The notes under the pieces are model-generated. The model saw only the letters and a program-made list of their open reading frames with translations, was not told the DNA's origin and ran no database searches. Below are positions 24,522 through 34,600 of a stretch of 64,000 bases of DNA, one piece after another; position 1 is the first letter of the stretch; each line of letters starts with the position of its first letter. Origin of the DNA: Tetradesmus obliquus. Its lineage: Eukaryota; Chlorophyta; Chlorophyceae; Sphaeropleales; Scenedesmaceae. The position numbers and the translations under genes were made by a program. The DNA is taken from NCBI GenBank assembly GCA_030272155.1, contig CP126193.1:2666001-2730000 (forward strand), given 5' to 3'.

Positions 24522-24720
24522 GCTGCATGACTCACTCGGTGAACTCCATGGCGTTGCACTCCTTAGGTGCAGGTGGGTAGTCGCTGCTCTCCTTCATCAC
24601 TTCTGTGGCGGGTTTGGGTTTCAGTATCTGCTGCTGCTTGATGGGCTGCTGCTGTCCTGCCTGCTGATCTTTCTCTGACAGGGCACCGCAGCAGCGGCAG
24701 CAGTTGCAGAGGAGCAGCAT
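20445..24720 (-). CDS. Hydroxyproline O-arabinosyltransferase-like glycosyltransferase (GT95 type) with PAN-like region
   Basis: Expected to add arabinose to hydroxyproline of secreted proteins in the Golgi. Ten exons join in frame (505 aa): 24536-24720, 24086-24201, 23714-23781, 23340-23459, 23055-23128, 22429-22762, 21827-22009, 21269-21467, 20914-21045, 20445-20551. The C-terminal two thirds match plant HPATs: KFHIITTAQGD, MGGFTRLLHSG, DEIPTFVAQPLP, VLNRPYALLQWV, the acidic SEPDHIFLRPLP motif (about residues 267-278), YYILHYTYGNDY and FWRFDKR. The N-terminal part has a Cys pattern (WGDVVKWG, ECCEACLKH, CNVWVWCG, ECWLKH) resembling the PAN/Apple-like module seen in algal relatives. The first ATG is provisional: a short Leu/Cys-rich hydrophobic start may be a signal anchor, and an upstream exon is possible. 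A Ser-galactosyltransferase relative is the alternative. Confidence 0.85.
22090..22112 (-). repeat. Partial copy of exon 7 5' edge (HPAT-like gene)
   Basis: The intron upstream of exon 7 carries a second copy of its first bases (AGGACAAGAACATCCCCATC against AGGACGAGAACATCCCCATC), 100 bp from the real acceptor. Confidence 0.7.
22361..22408. repeat. 16-bp tandem repeat, 3 copies
   Basis: Unit CATCCCACAGTCAGTC, in the intron between exons 6 and 7 of the HPAT-like gene. Confidence 0.9.
24490..24520. repeat. CTG trinucleotide run
   Basis: About ten CTG units within intron 1 of the HPAT-like gene, close to the exon 1 donor. Confidence 0.9.
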
Positions 24721-26213
24721 GTGGGTGACAATCTTAAGCAAGGCTCTGGACACTTGCTGCTGGGCGTGCTACACAGCTGCCAAATCACTGTCCAGATATC
24801 TATTCAAGGCAGCAGGTGCCTCACCTGTTCCTGCATTGACTGCAAACACAGGGTTCCCGTGATGTGTCCGTGTGGGCAGGTGCTCCACATGCTGCACTGC
24901 CCGCTCTGCTATCTGCTCCACTGTCCTCCAGTCACCGTGTGTAGGCAAGTAAGCTGCATGGTCTGCTGCTTTGTCGCTGCTGGCAATCAGTGTCTGCAGC
25001 TCGTTGAGAGAGACCAGGGTCACTATGGTTGCCAGGCAAACTGCTATTGTGATGACCTGCTGTGGCTTGACATTGCCCAACCCAATGCCCTGACTGCTGC
25101 TTGTGTGAAACGGCTTCATGTTGAGACATTTCTCAGCGCATGCTGCTTCAAACCAGCGGTGATAATCGTGCGCTACTGCGCAGGCTGATGTCGTTGCTGC
25201 TGGTGTGTCTTTGCTGCGTGAAAGTTGCAGATCGATGGTGCTGTGCTGAATCGATATGTTCAACTGCGTTCCCACACATGCGAGCGGCCGGCGGACCCCT
25301 GCTTTTGCCGAGCTCAGCTGGGGTTTGAGCAGCGACAGGTGGTTGGCATAACTGTCATATCAGGACATTCTAGGAAAGAGGCGTGGCCTCATAGGACAAA
25401 ATGAGGTTTCAGAAGTTGCATGACCATAGGATTCCTGCACATATTTCAACCACTGCTGTTCAACCACTGCTGCACTGGGAGCAGCACGGCAGCTGTGTCA
25501 CACAGCCAAGACACCCCTCATCACATATTTGTGTCACAACAACGTGGCTAGTGCTTCAACATGCTATAGCCTCAGCCACAGTAAGAAGTAAGTCATACGC
25601 TACGCACTATTTGTGGCATCGTAACACAGGCATGCAGGCAACTGACATGCCATTGCGCAACACATTCCAGCTGGCCCATCCGGCCGGACCGCGGCGGCTT
25701 GCAGGAATCAGTGACATCAGCACCATAGCCTGCACAGAACTGGGCCATCTGGCATTTCCTGCCAGCTGCTCACTGGAGCTCGCTCGATCGTGGAAACAAC
25801 AGCTGACATACAGCCAGCCTGGCCACGCAGGTCTGGCGAAGACTTGGGTTTGCTAGGTAGTAAACACAGATACCTGTGTGTCTTAGCCTGCCTGCAGCAT
25901 CAACTGTACTGTGCAGTTTGATCCCAGTCCTAAAGAAGCCCGGAAGCCTAATTGAAGAAGCCCCAGCGAACCAATCTAGCCCCCCCCCCCCCCCCCCCCC
26001 CCATATCATTTGCAGCAACCAGACCCAGCAGCAACTCCCGTCACTACCTCACAGCCCAAACGCATACCCCATCGTCATACCAACAGCTGCAGATCCTTGT
26101 TTTTGCAGATTCTTGCATGTGTATGCCTCAACACCACCTCACAACTCCTCACGCAGCCCTGCCTGCGGCTTCCAGTGGCAGCTGCTATCATCACCACCAC
26201 CCACATTCAATAT
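24721..26213. other. Intergenic region between RUS1-like and HPAT-like genes
   Basis: Both neighbours run on the minus strand, so this should contain the RUS1-like 3' UTR and the HPAT-like promoter, possibly with a missed 5' exon. No protein family recognised. It contains the poly-C tract at 25,980-26,002. Confidence 0.5.
25980..26002. repeat. Poly-C tract (about 23 C)
   Basis: Uninterrupted run of C on the + strand, G on the minus strand, just downstream of the RUS1-like stop. Confidence 0.95.
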
Positions 26214-26546
26214 TCAAACCGACAGCTGCAGCTTCAGCAGGCGCGCCTCCTTGGGGTTGAGCATTGTCTGGCTCAGCTTCCAGCCCTGCCTGTCTGCCTG
26301 GCGCGAGAAGTCGCTGTACAAGCTATCTACAGCACACTTGCTGCGCTCCAGCAGCTTGCGGTAGTACTCACTGCCAGGGTCGCTGTTCCAAGGCAGAGCA
26401 ATTGCAAGCTTCTTCCACGTCTCACGCACCAGAGCAGCACCCTGCAGAGGTGCGGCAGCAGCTGCTGCAGCTGCTGCTGCCTCCTCCTGCGTGCTGGGCT
26501 GCTTGCTGCTGCGGCCGCCAAACAGCCGCCGCAGGCCCTTGCGCTC

Positions 26547-26593
<47 letters not shown>

Positions 26594-29500
26594 CCTTGCT
26601 GCTGTCAGTGGCTGCTGCAAGAGCAGCTGAGCTGCTGCTGCTACTTGCGCTGCTGCTGGTGAGTACGTAGCTGCCGGCACCTGCAGTGCTGCTGCTGCCT
26701 GCTGCTGGTGCCTCTGTGTGCTCCTCATCCAGCATGTGCAGCAGCACGTGTGCAGAGAATGCTGCCTTGAGGCAGTCTGTGGGCTGCGCACCCTGCCTCA
26801 GCAAGATGTGCACCTGCAGGCACGGGCACAGCACGCACCACAGCAGATGAGACCATACCACACATTCATCAGCCTAAAGGCGCCAGATGCACGCAGCAAC
26901 AAGTCACACGCAAGCAAGCCAAGCTTCCTCGCTGCACATCACCAGCTGTTCCCCTCAACATCAACAGCACTTGCACCATCAGCGCCATGATGTCGCCCCT
27001 TTCGCTGTTCCCGTGCACGCACTGCTAACTCAAGCATGTGCGGTCGGTTACCACCTGTGCACAACTGCATACCCAGCAGTTACATTTGTCAAAAGCATAT
27101 AGCACCCCTCACCTTCTTGGTATCTGCGCGGAAGCACAGGACAAACTTCTCATGCTTGTACAGCCCAGCAGCGTGGTGCAGGTCTGCAGGCGTCGCGCAG
27201 GCTGCCTCAACCCTGCTGCCCAGCACCACTCTGCCCTGGTGGTAGCGGCCCCATGGCAGCAGCGGTTCTCCTTTGTTGGCCTCCTTCACGCCAGGCACCA
27301 CGCCTGCAACACTCAACATGAGCGGCGGAAGGCACATGTGAATGGCTTGCCAGCTGCCACTGCAGTCGCCGTGAAAAGCAAGGCTGCAGCTGTGCACACA
27401 AAAGCGCAACTCTTTGCATGCCGACATCTACCATGCCGCACTGACCACCATGCAGCATGCCATCAAGCACACCTTCTGCAGCCACAAGATATGTAGGATG
27501 TAAATTCCGTAACCGCAGGTCCTACGGCGTAGGTTTCTACGGCGTAGGCTACGCCGTAGGTCTGAAAACCGGCCGTAACAGCCGTAGGGGCGCCTACGGG
27601 GTGACCTACGGGGTGGGGGTGCCTATAGGTAGCTACGGCACTTGTCCAATTACTTGTCCGTAGGCTGAAGCACAGAACGGCTGCTTTTTCCGTATTTTGA
27701 GCCCTATGAGCGTCAGAATGATCTCAAACTAATATATCAATAATCTCTTGAGCGCTGTATCGACTGCCAACTGCTCGCAGCGAGCAAAATGCCATTCCCG
27801 TTCTGGCCCCGCTCAGCTCGAAGTTCAGCTTGACAAAGGCCTGCGATGCTCACGCCGCTAGAGGTTATCATGTCGTGCTTTGCAGCGTCGAACCGCTCTC
27901 GGTTGAGGCTGTACACCCCCACCGGAACATCTGGCTACAGCAATACAGTAGGTGAAGCGCACAAGTGCATCAGCTGTGCTGTTGCACTAAGCCACATCAT
28001 ATGCACATCATATGAACGTCACCACACACAGCCGCGACATTTTGTGTTCTTGAGTCAGCCACCACTGTGTGTTGGGTGATGAAGCTCCTGCCAGTGTTCT
28101 CGAGGTGTGCTACGTGGTTTACGCAGTAGAACCGCACATGGCGGCCAGCTAGTGGTAGTGATACTGTGTTTCCAGCATACATTGTGGCAGCTGGTGCTGC
28201 ATCAATTCAACAAATTATATACATCAACACATTGTGTAACATATATACCGTACGAATAAGCAGCAGCTAGCCTCCCAGAAAAGTATACCCCCATACCTAC
28301 GCCTACGATTACGGCGTTACGGCGATACGGTGTAGGTTTACGGAGTTACGGCCGTAGGTCAGCTGGCAGACCTACGGAATTTACATCCCTAAAGATATGC
28401 ATGCACACCATAACCCGGGCACCGCTTGCAGGAAACACGTGCCTATTTCTTGCTGTTGCTGCAGCTGCGCCTGCCCACGCACCCGAGCCCAGGAACTTGG
28501 TTGCCGTGTAGGCCAGGCGCGCCCTGTTGAGGTATGGCAGCTCCACGCTGTCCACCTCCTTGCGGCTGGCCAGCAGGTAGCCGCAGGACAGCACCACAAA
28601 GGTGGGCACCATGGGCAGCTTGCCCTTGGACAGCATGATGCCTGCAGGAGCGAAAAACAAGCAGCGCAGCAGGCGGGCAGCACGGATTTTGGCCTTCATA
28701 CACACTGCTTGCAGGACAGCACCACGAAGGTGGGCACCATGGGCAGCTTGCCTTTGGACAGCAGGATGCCTGCAGGGCAGCAGCAGCAGTGCATCGAAAA
28801 CAGCAACGCACAGCAAGGTCTTGTGGGAAAAGGTCGCGCGCATGTTGAGTGACTGCCGCATGAGGCCTGCTTTGCAAGACGGCACGGGCGCAGCCGTGCA
28901 GTGGGCAGGCAAGCAGGCACCACGGCATGGTGCTGAGAAGAAGCTTGTGCGGCACGCAGCTGCCTCCTTGTGGCTATTTGGCTTCTGTCAGTTGTGCATG
29001 ATGTCGACACAGCATCAGCCAGCCACCCTGCAGGCACAGCAATAAGCGCCATTCAGCAGCAGTGCAAGACATATGCGCTGCACCCACCTGCCAGCGTGCC
29101 CAGTATGTCTGCCAGGTTGGCCACCGACTCGCCCTTGGCTGTAATATCTGCCAGGTTGTTCTGCAGCGCAAACGTGCGGTAGATGGGCGCGCGTGTGCTG
29201 CTGGCGGCCACTGCAGCCAAGTTCTTGGCCAGGTTGGCTGAGCAGGCCAGGGGCAGGAAAGCGTGCGGCGCTAGGATGGTCGACAGCTCAAGCGCAGCGC
29301 CTGCAGGAGTCAGAAACACAGCAAGTTGTCACAAATGGAGATAGCGTGCCTGAAAGGGGCGGCGGGGAGATGCAGGTGTGCGGGCAGCAGCCTATAGGTT
29401 CGTATTAGAACTGTGACGCGTTGCGATGTGTCGGCACGTGTGCGCACTCAGCTTAGTTCTGCTGCCGTCCACCGCTTGCCGCGACTCCCCGGCCAGCTGC

Positions 29501-31169
29501 AGTTTATACTCCCCCAAGCCTCCCATCTTTTGCGGCTGCTGCAGCCACCCCATCCTGCCGCCTCACCTGCCTCCATCAGCAGGTCCCCTGCCAGCCGGAA
29601 CTGCTTCAGCTCGCAGTCACATGCAAACGAACACGTCTCCTGCCAGCCGGAACTGCCACAGCTGCGAGCACGCTACAAGCAGCATGCCGCCTCACCTGCC
29701 TCCATCAGCAGGTCCCCTGCCAGCCGGAACTGCTTCAGCTCGCAGTCCAGCTCGCGGCCCCAGCGGGCAAACAGGAAGCGGCCCAGCCGCCCCGCGCCGT
29801 CCTTCAGCACCCAGTTGATGGCGGCAGCAGCCTCGCCCTGCAGGAGGCCGGTGGCAACAGACATTCAGACAGGTGCAGCAGGTGCTGCGTATCAGCTGCT
29901 GCAGGGCTGTGTATGGCTGGTGTACTGCATGCACAGTTTACAAGATGCCTCCATACTGTGCAAAAGAACAGCGCGCTGCTACCAGTCCTTCCTCAAGCTC
30001 TGCCACCAGCCTCCTGCTGCACCATGCTGCCAACGCATCCCTGCTTCCTGCAACCCACCGAGTGCCGCCCCGCCACGCCCAAGCTCGACAGCAGGCACTT
30101 GGTGGTGAACACGCTCATGGCGCCGCCAAAAAAGTATTGCACACCGCGCCAGCCCATGTAGGTGGCGTACTGCGGAGCCACACTGTCAGGGAAGCCCTGC
30201 GGCAGCAGGTAGCTGCGCACGAGCGCTAGCATGCGGCCCTGGTGCGTCTGCGGGTCCTCAACCTGCAGTGCATTGGTGCGAGCATAATGAGTTAGAGGTG
30301 GCGTGATGGGGCGGGGCGGTATGGATTTGAATGTGCGCCTGCGCGCATGCATGCATACACACCTGCAGGTTGCTGCTGCTTGGTATCCAGTTTCAATGCA
30401 CAGCAGATGCACAGCAAACACTTGCATGAGTGCCTTGCAAGCACAGGCGCACACGTCAGCATCTGCCCGCTGCAAGAGGTGCTGTATCTGTACACACGTC
30501 AGCCAGGCTGGCCTGCTTGCATGCATCCAAATGCAGTCACTTCGCCAACATGTGTCGACACGTGCGCACCATGTCGAAGCCCTCCCAGGGCCTGCCGCTG
30601 CCTTTGTCCACGCCGCGCCGGATGTTGTACACGCGCTGCCTGCCGCCCGCATCTGTCTCCAGGCACACCATGCCTGGGGCGCTTGCAGGATTCTCATCGC
30701 TGCCGCGCGTGCGCAGCTTGTTTCTGTCTGGCAGCGGCTTGCTGCTGCTGCTGCTGCCGGTGCTGGTGCTGCGGGCTGTAGCTGGCTGCTGCTGTTGTTG
30801 CTGCTGCTCCCTGCCTATGAAAGGGAAGCGGGGTGCTGCTTCCTGCTGCGGGTGGTCCTGCTGACTGCTAGGTACGGCTGGTGATGAGCCCGGCAGCTGA
30901 ATGTGCAGCCATGCTAGTGGTGCATGATGCTGCTGATGCTGCTGTGCGTGCTTGCGTTGCTGCGAAGCCCCAGACTGCTGCTGCAGGCCTGCCAACTCGA
31001 GCCCTGCCATGACTGTGTTGGCCAGTGCCTGTTGTGCTTGCTTGATGTCGCTGGCATCTGCTCGTGCCTGCAAGCTAGATATTGTGGCAAATGTGATGCG
31101 GCACTTGTGTTTTGCATTTTGCTGCTGGTGCACCGTCAGCTGCTGTTGCTGCTGCTGCTGGGCAGTCAT
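26214..31169 (-). CDS. RUS1-like protein (DUF647 / ROOT UV-B SENSITIVE family)
   Basis: RUS proteins are plant and algal membrane proteins linked to UV-B responses and vitamin B6 homeostasis; the biochemical role is unclear. Seven exons close in frame (702 aa): 30570-31169, 30059-30262, 29696-29837, 29088-29300, 28483-28641, 27113-27303, 26214-26813. Family signatures are YLLPQGFPDSVAPQYATY, AAAAINWVLKDGAGRLG, RLAGDLLMEA, SANLAKNLAAVAASSTRA, FALQNNLADITAKGES, PTFVVLSCGYLLASRKEV and, late, QPTDCLKAAFSAHVLLHML. The N-terminal 150 residues are Gln-rich and the C-terminal exon holds a Ser run of about 15, both longer than usual for the family. The 3' end of exon 2 is ambiguous (30059 or a nearby donor). 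Intron 5 holds the hAT-type element, and introns 3 and 4 hold partial exon copies. The ATG at 31169 faces the ubinuclein-like gene. Confidence 0.85.
26548..26592. repeat. CTG run encoding poly-Ser
   Basis: About 15 CTG units, read on the minus strand as AGC and giving the Ser run in the last RUS1-like exon. Confidence 0.9.
27486..28399. mobile_element. Non-autonomous hAT-type DNA element (MITE-like), 898 bp with 8-bp target duplication
   Basis: The element spans 27494-28391. It is flanked by the direct repeat AAGATATG at 27486-27493 and 28392-28399. The ends are inverted: TAGGATGTAAATTCCGTA on the left, and on the right, read inward, TAGGGATGTAAATTCCGTA. Subterminal regions are packed with CTACGG/CCGTAG motifs, including near-palindromes such as CTACGGCGTAG. 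An 8-bp target duplication and a TAGGG-type end are typical of the hAT superfamily. No transposase frame is present, so it needs a helper in trans. It sits inside intron 5 of the RUS1-like gene and is AT-richer than its surroundings. Confidence 0.88.
28711..28776 (-). repeat. Partial copy of RUS1 exon 5, 5' edge with acceptor
   Basis: A 66-nt copy of 28583-28648 with about three mismatches, 128 bp upstream in the gene. It includes the CCTGCAG acceptor and about 57 nt of exon encoding LLSKGKLPMVPTFVVLSC. Confidence 0.9.
29556..29618 (-). repeat. Partial copy of RUS1 exon 3, 3' edge with donor
   Basis: Perfect 63-nt copy of 29685-29747, offset 129 bp, carrying the end of exon 3 (LKQFRLAGDLLMEA) and its GTGAGG donor. 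Confidence 0.92.
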
Positions 31170-31690
31170 GCTGCCAGGTTTAGAATGGCTTGCGCTACTG
31201 CATCTACGGCAACTGCGGCCGAAAAAGGCCTTCCATTTCTCAACAGAAGCGCCACCGAGAAAGCTGCAGCTGGGAACTGTCCAAGTTGAAGTTAGCTACA
31301 CGGTCAGAACTGAGCAGCAGAACTGCCTCTCGGGATAACGCACACCGTCGCAACAAGCACAAGCGGCTCAGCTCTTGTTTCCAACGTGTTGTATATTTTG
31401 TTCAAATGCAATTTCAAGCCACTAGCTTCGACTGCGGAGTGCCGGATCCTAATGAGATGGGCTAAGTTGGTGGGCGATGTCGCTGAGGTGCCCCGGTATT
31501 GCCTTATCATCAGCTGTGAAGCTTACACTAATACTTTATAACCGCAGAAACCAAGGTGTACACCATGTCGTGGTTCTGGATGTCAGTTCAGTGCGAATGT
31601 GTCGGTGCCAGCCCCATCTTCACATAGGGCAACTTGAAAACATCAAAGTATACATGTATTCACGGGTTCAGACTCAGCTGTGTTTGCACC
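31170..31690. promoter_or_regulatory. Shared divergent promoter region of RUS1-like and ubinuclein-like genes
   Basis: About 520 bp separate the two ATGs, which point away from each other. Composition is less repetitive and more AT-rich than in the genes. No specific factor site is claimed; the assignment rests on gene orientation. Confidence 0.45.
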
Positions 31691-34600
31691 ATGGACAGAC
31701 CTCAGGCGCAAACCAATTCAAAAGCAGCTCAACCCCCTCCACGTCGACGCATCGTGCCAGTTGCAGTAGCACCGCAAGATCAAGCACCATCGTTGGCAGC
31801 ATTCGATGACGAGCAGCCGCTGGTGGTGCCCCCACCACCAGCCCAGGGCAGCAGCAAGACAATTTCTACTTCAGGCCAGGGCAGGCGCATCTGGGTGGAT
31901 ATCCACAACTCAATCGAAGTCAAGTTCAAAGAGGTGATTTGCATCTCGTATGCTGCTGTTTCATCAGGACGCTACCAAGCCTATAGGCTGACACAGCATG
32001 AGTACCGCAGGTGCTGAAGCAGCAGGGCTTGGAGTACAAGACATGGCGTGCAGCAATGCAGCAGCGGCGTGCGAAGCTGGATACAGCTGCTGGTGCACAG
32101 GTAAGATCCTGTTCTGTGCCTGGGAGCCTCGAACAAGTGCAGGAGGCCCTGATTCCACGCACAGCACAGCACCGCCGACCACACAGCATGGCAGGCACAC
32201 AGCATGGCAACCGGCCCTGTGCTGCGTGCGCAGTTGCTGCTGCAGAAGTGAATGCAGCTGATGTGTGTTTACGTTTGCAGGGCGGCGATGCCAGGAGGCA
32301 TGGCCTCTCAGCAGCTGGCGTGTATCAACGTACGCAGGGCATGTATGAGGTGAGGCTGGGCTCAACAAGTGCCGCTACAACAGCTGCAGCAGCAACAGCA
32401 GATGGGAAAGAGGGGAAGCAGCTTTAAAGCTTCATTCTGTTCAGGCTGCTGTATATGCTTGCAGACGCTTGACAGAATCAGACCTGCGACCGCCCTTGAA
32501 GCACTGCAGTTGCTATTTCCCACGCATTGCGCATGCTGTGCCTGTCAACAGCACTGCCAGCAGGCCAGCATGGTGTGACGGCAACAGCAATAATCGAAGT
32601 GTTTCTTTGCAGGTGGATGACGATGAAGATGAGGATGAGGAGGACGATGACGAGGATGATGACAGCGGCTCAGATGGACCAGCAGCAGAGGTGCGTGAGG
32701 CAACGCAGCCTGCCACGCACGGCTGTGCCAGACAGCTCACATGCAATCTGTGCAACAGACTGGATTTCCAGCAAATGCTGTGGCAGCTGGGCAGTAATCG
32801 CGCATCTGCAGTATAAGGGCACTGGCGTGCTATTGGATGGCTTACAGAGCAGTTGAGCAGAGGTGGGCTGCACAGCCGTGCTTCTGTGCACACACAGGTG
32901 CTGTCGTCACCTTTCCTTCCTGCTACAGACCTGTGTAGCAAGACATATGCTACCTGTCGCCTGCCTTGATGTGAACTGTGACTTCTTGTTGTGTTGTAAC
33001 TACACCTGCAGTTGTGTGCCTTTTTATACACCTGCTTGCCCCTGCCTGCGCTGGTTGTGGCGTGCTGCAGGGTGCTGGCGAGGAGGGCGATGCTGCTGGC
33101 TCATCTGGCGACAATGACGAGGACGATGACGAAGATGACGAGGAGGATGACAAGGGCAATGACACGGGTGGGCGCATTGTTACATAACATGTTGCAGGTG
33201 TCACAACAACATGCAATGCTCTGCCGGCTCCGGCAGTCTTTTCCTGGAATGCGTTTGGATTCACAGCCCTGTCCATCCCCGCATGCATGCGGACACGCTG
33301 CAACAACTTGCCAAAGCACATAACCTCCCCTCCCTGATTCAAACTGGCAAACAACAGCCTCACCTATGTTGTCAATAACAATAACAACTGCATCCTTGCA
33401 GCCGGCGAGGTGGACCTGGAGAAGGAGGAGGCTGCCGCGCGCAAGGCCCCCAAGCCCAAGCGGCCGCGCTTTGAGCGCTATGATGATGACTTCATCGACG
33501 ACAGCGAGCTGGAAATGGTGCGCGGCGGCGCGCCAACAAAGACAAAGTTTTCCGGCTTTTACGTGACACAGGTAGGGCGCTCACGGTTGTACTATTGTTT
33601 TGAAGTACAGCGCGTGGTGGCCTGCCCATGAAGACCAAAGATAGCAGTTGCTACGTGACCCAGGTGCAGCGTCTGTCTGTGGTTGATGAATGACTGTGTT
33701 GCTGGCATGCTTTGGCGGGTGCTGATCTTGTTGATATTGATTTCATGTATGACAGCCAGCTGGTGGAGGTGCGGGGCGGGGCGCCCACCAAGAGTTCTTT
33801 GAGTTCTACGTGATGCAGGTGCGGCGCTTACAGCTGCACTTCTGCGTGCTGAATTCCGCTGCCATGCAAAACGCATGTGCGCGGCTGTGCGTATCTATTG
33901 TTCCATCCTGCTTCCGCGCCACAGCTGTGCGCTGGTGTGCGTGCGTGCGTGTGTACGAGCGTGTGCGCGCGCATGCGGGCGGGCGGGCAGGCGGTGGGCG
34001 GGCGCGTGTGCATGTGCGCGCGCACTGTTGTGCGTGTGTGCATACGAGCGCGCGTGTGTGCGGGCGGGCGGGCGGGCGGGCGGGCACGTGTGCGTGCGTG
34101 TGGGTGCGCACGTGCGAGTAGTTACACTTACTACTGTGCGGGCGGGCGGACGGGCATGCGCACGTGCATGTGCGCGGGCGGGCGAGCAGGCACGCGTACG
34201 GCGGGCGGGTGGACATGGGTGTGAATATGGGCGCGCGTGCGGGCGGACGGGCGCGCGGAGCGAGCGCGTGTGTCTGCTGCCTGTCTCTGGGGACACAGCA
34301 CGGTTGCGCACTGGCACAGTCGTAATCTTCACAAGCTCTGTGTTTGTTGCATTCATTGCAGGGCAATGTGGAGACAATTGAGGAGCCCAGCAAGCCCCGC
34401 GCAAAGCCAAAGCCCCGCCAGCCCAAGAACCACACAGACGCATCAGCAGGCGCTGCAGCAGCAGGGGGCTCTGGGCCTGGCCGGAAGCGCAAGCAGCCAG
34501 AGAAGGCACAAGAGCAGCAGGAGCAACCGCAGCAGCAGCCACAGCAACAGAAGAAGAAGCCGCAGCAGCAGGACGGCGATGCTGCTGCAGCAGGCGGCAA

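Noticed and set aside
33830-34260. Long Arg/Ala/His-rich frames on both strands
   Set aside because: Products of the GGGC/GTGC simple repeats in an intron.
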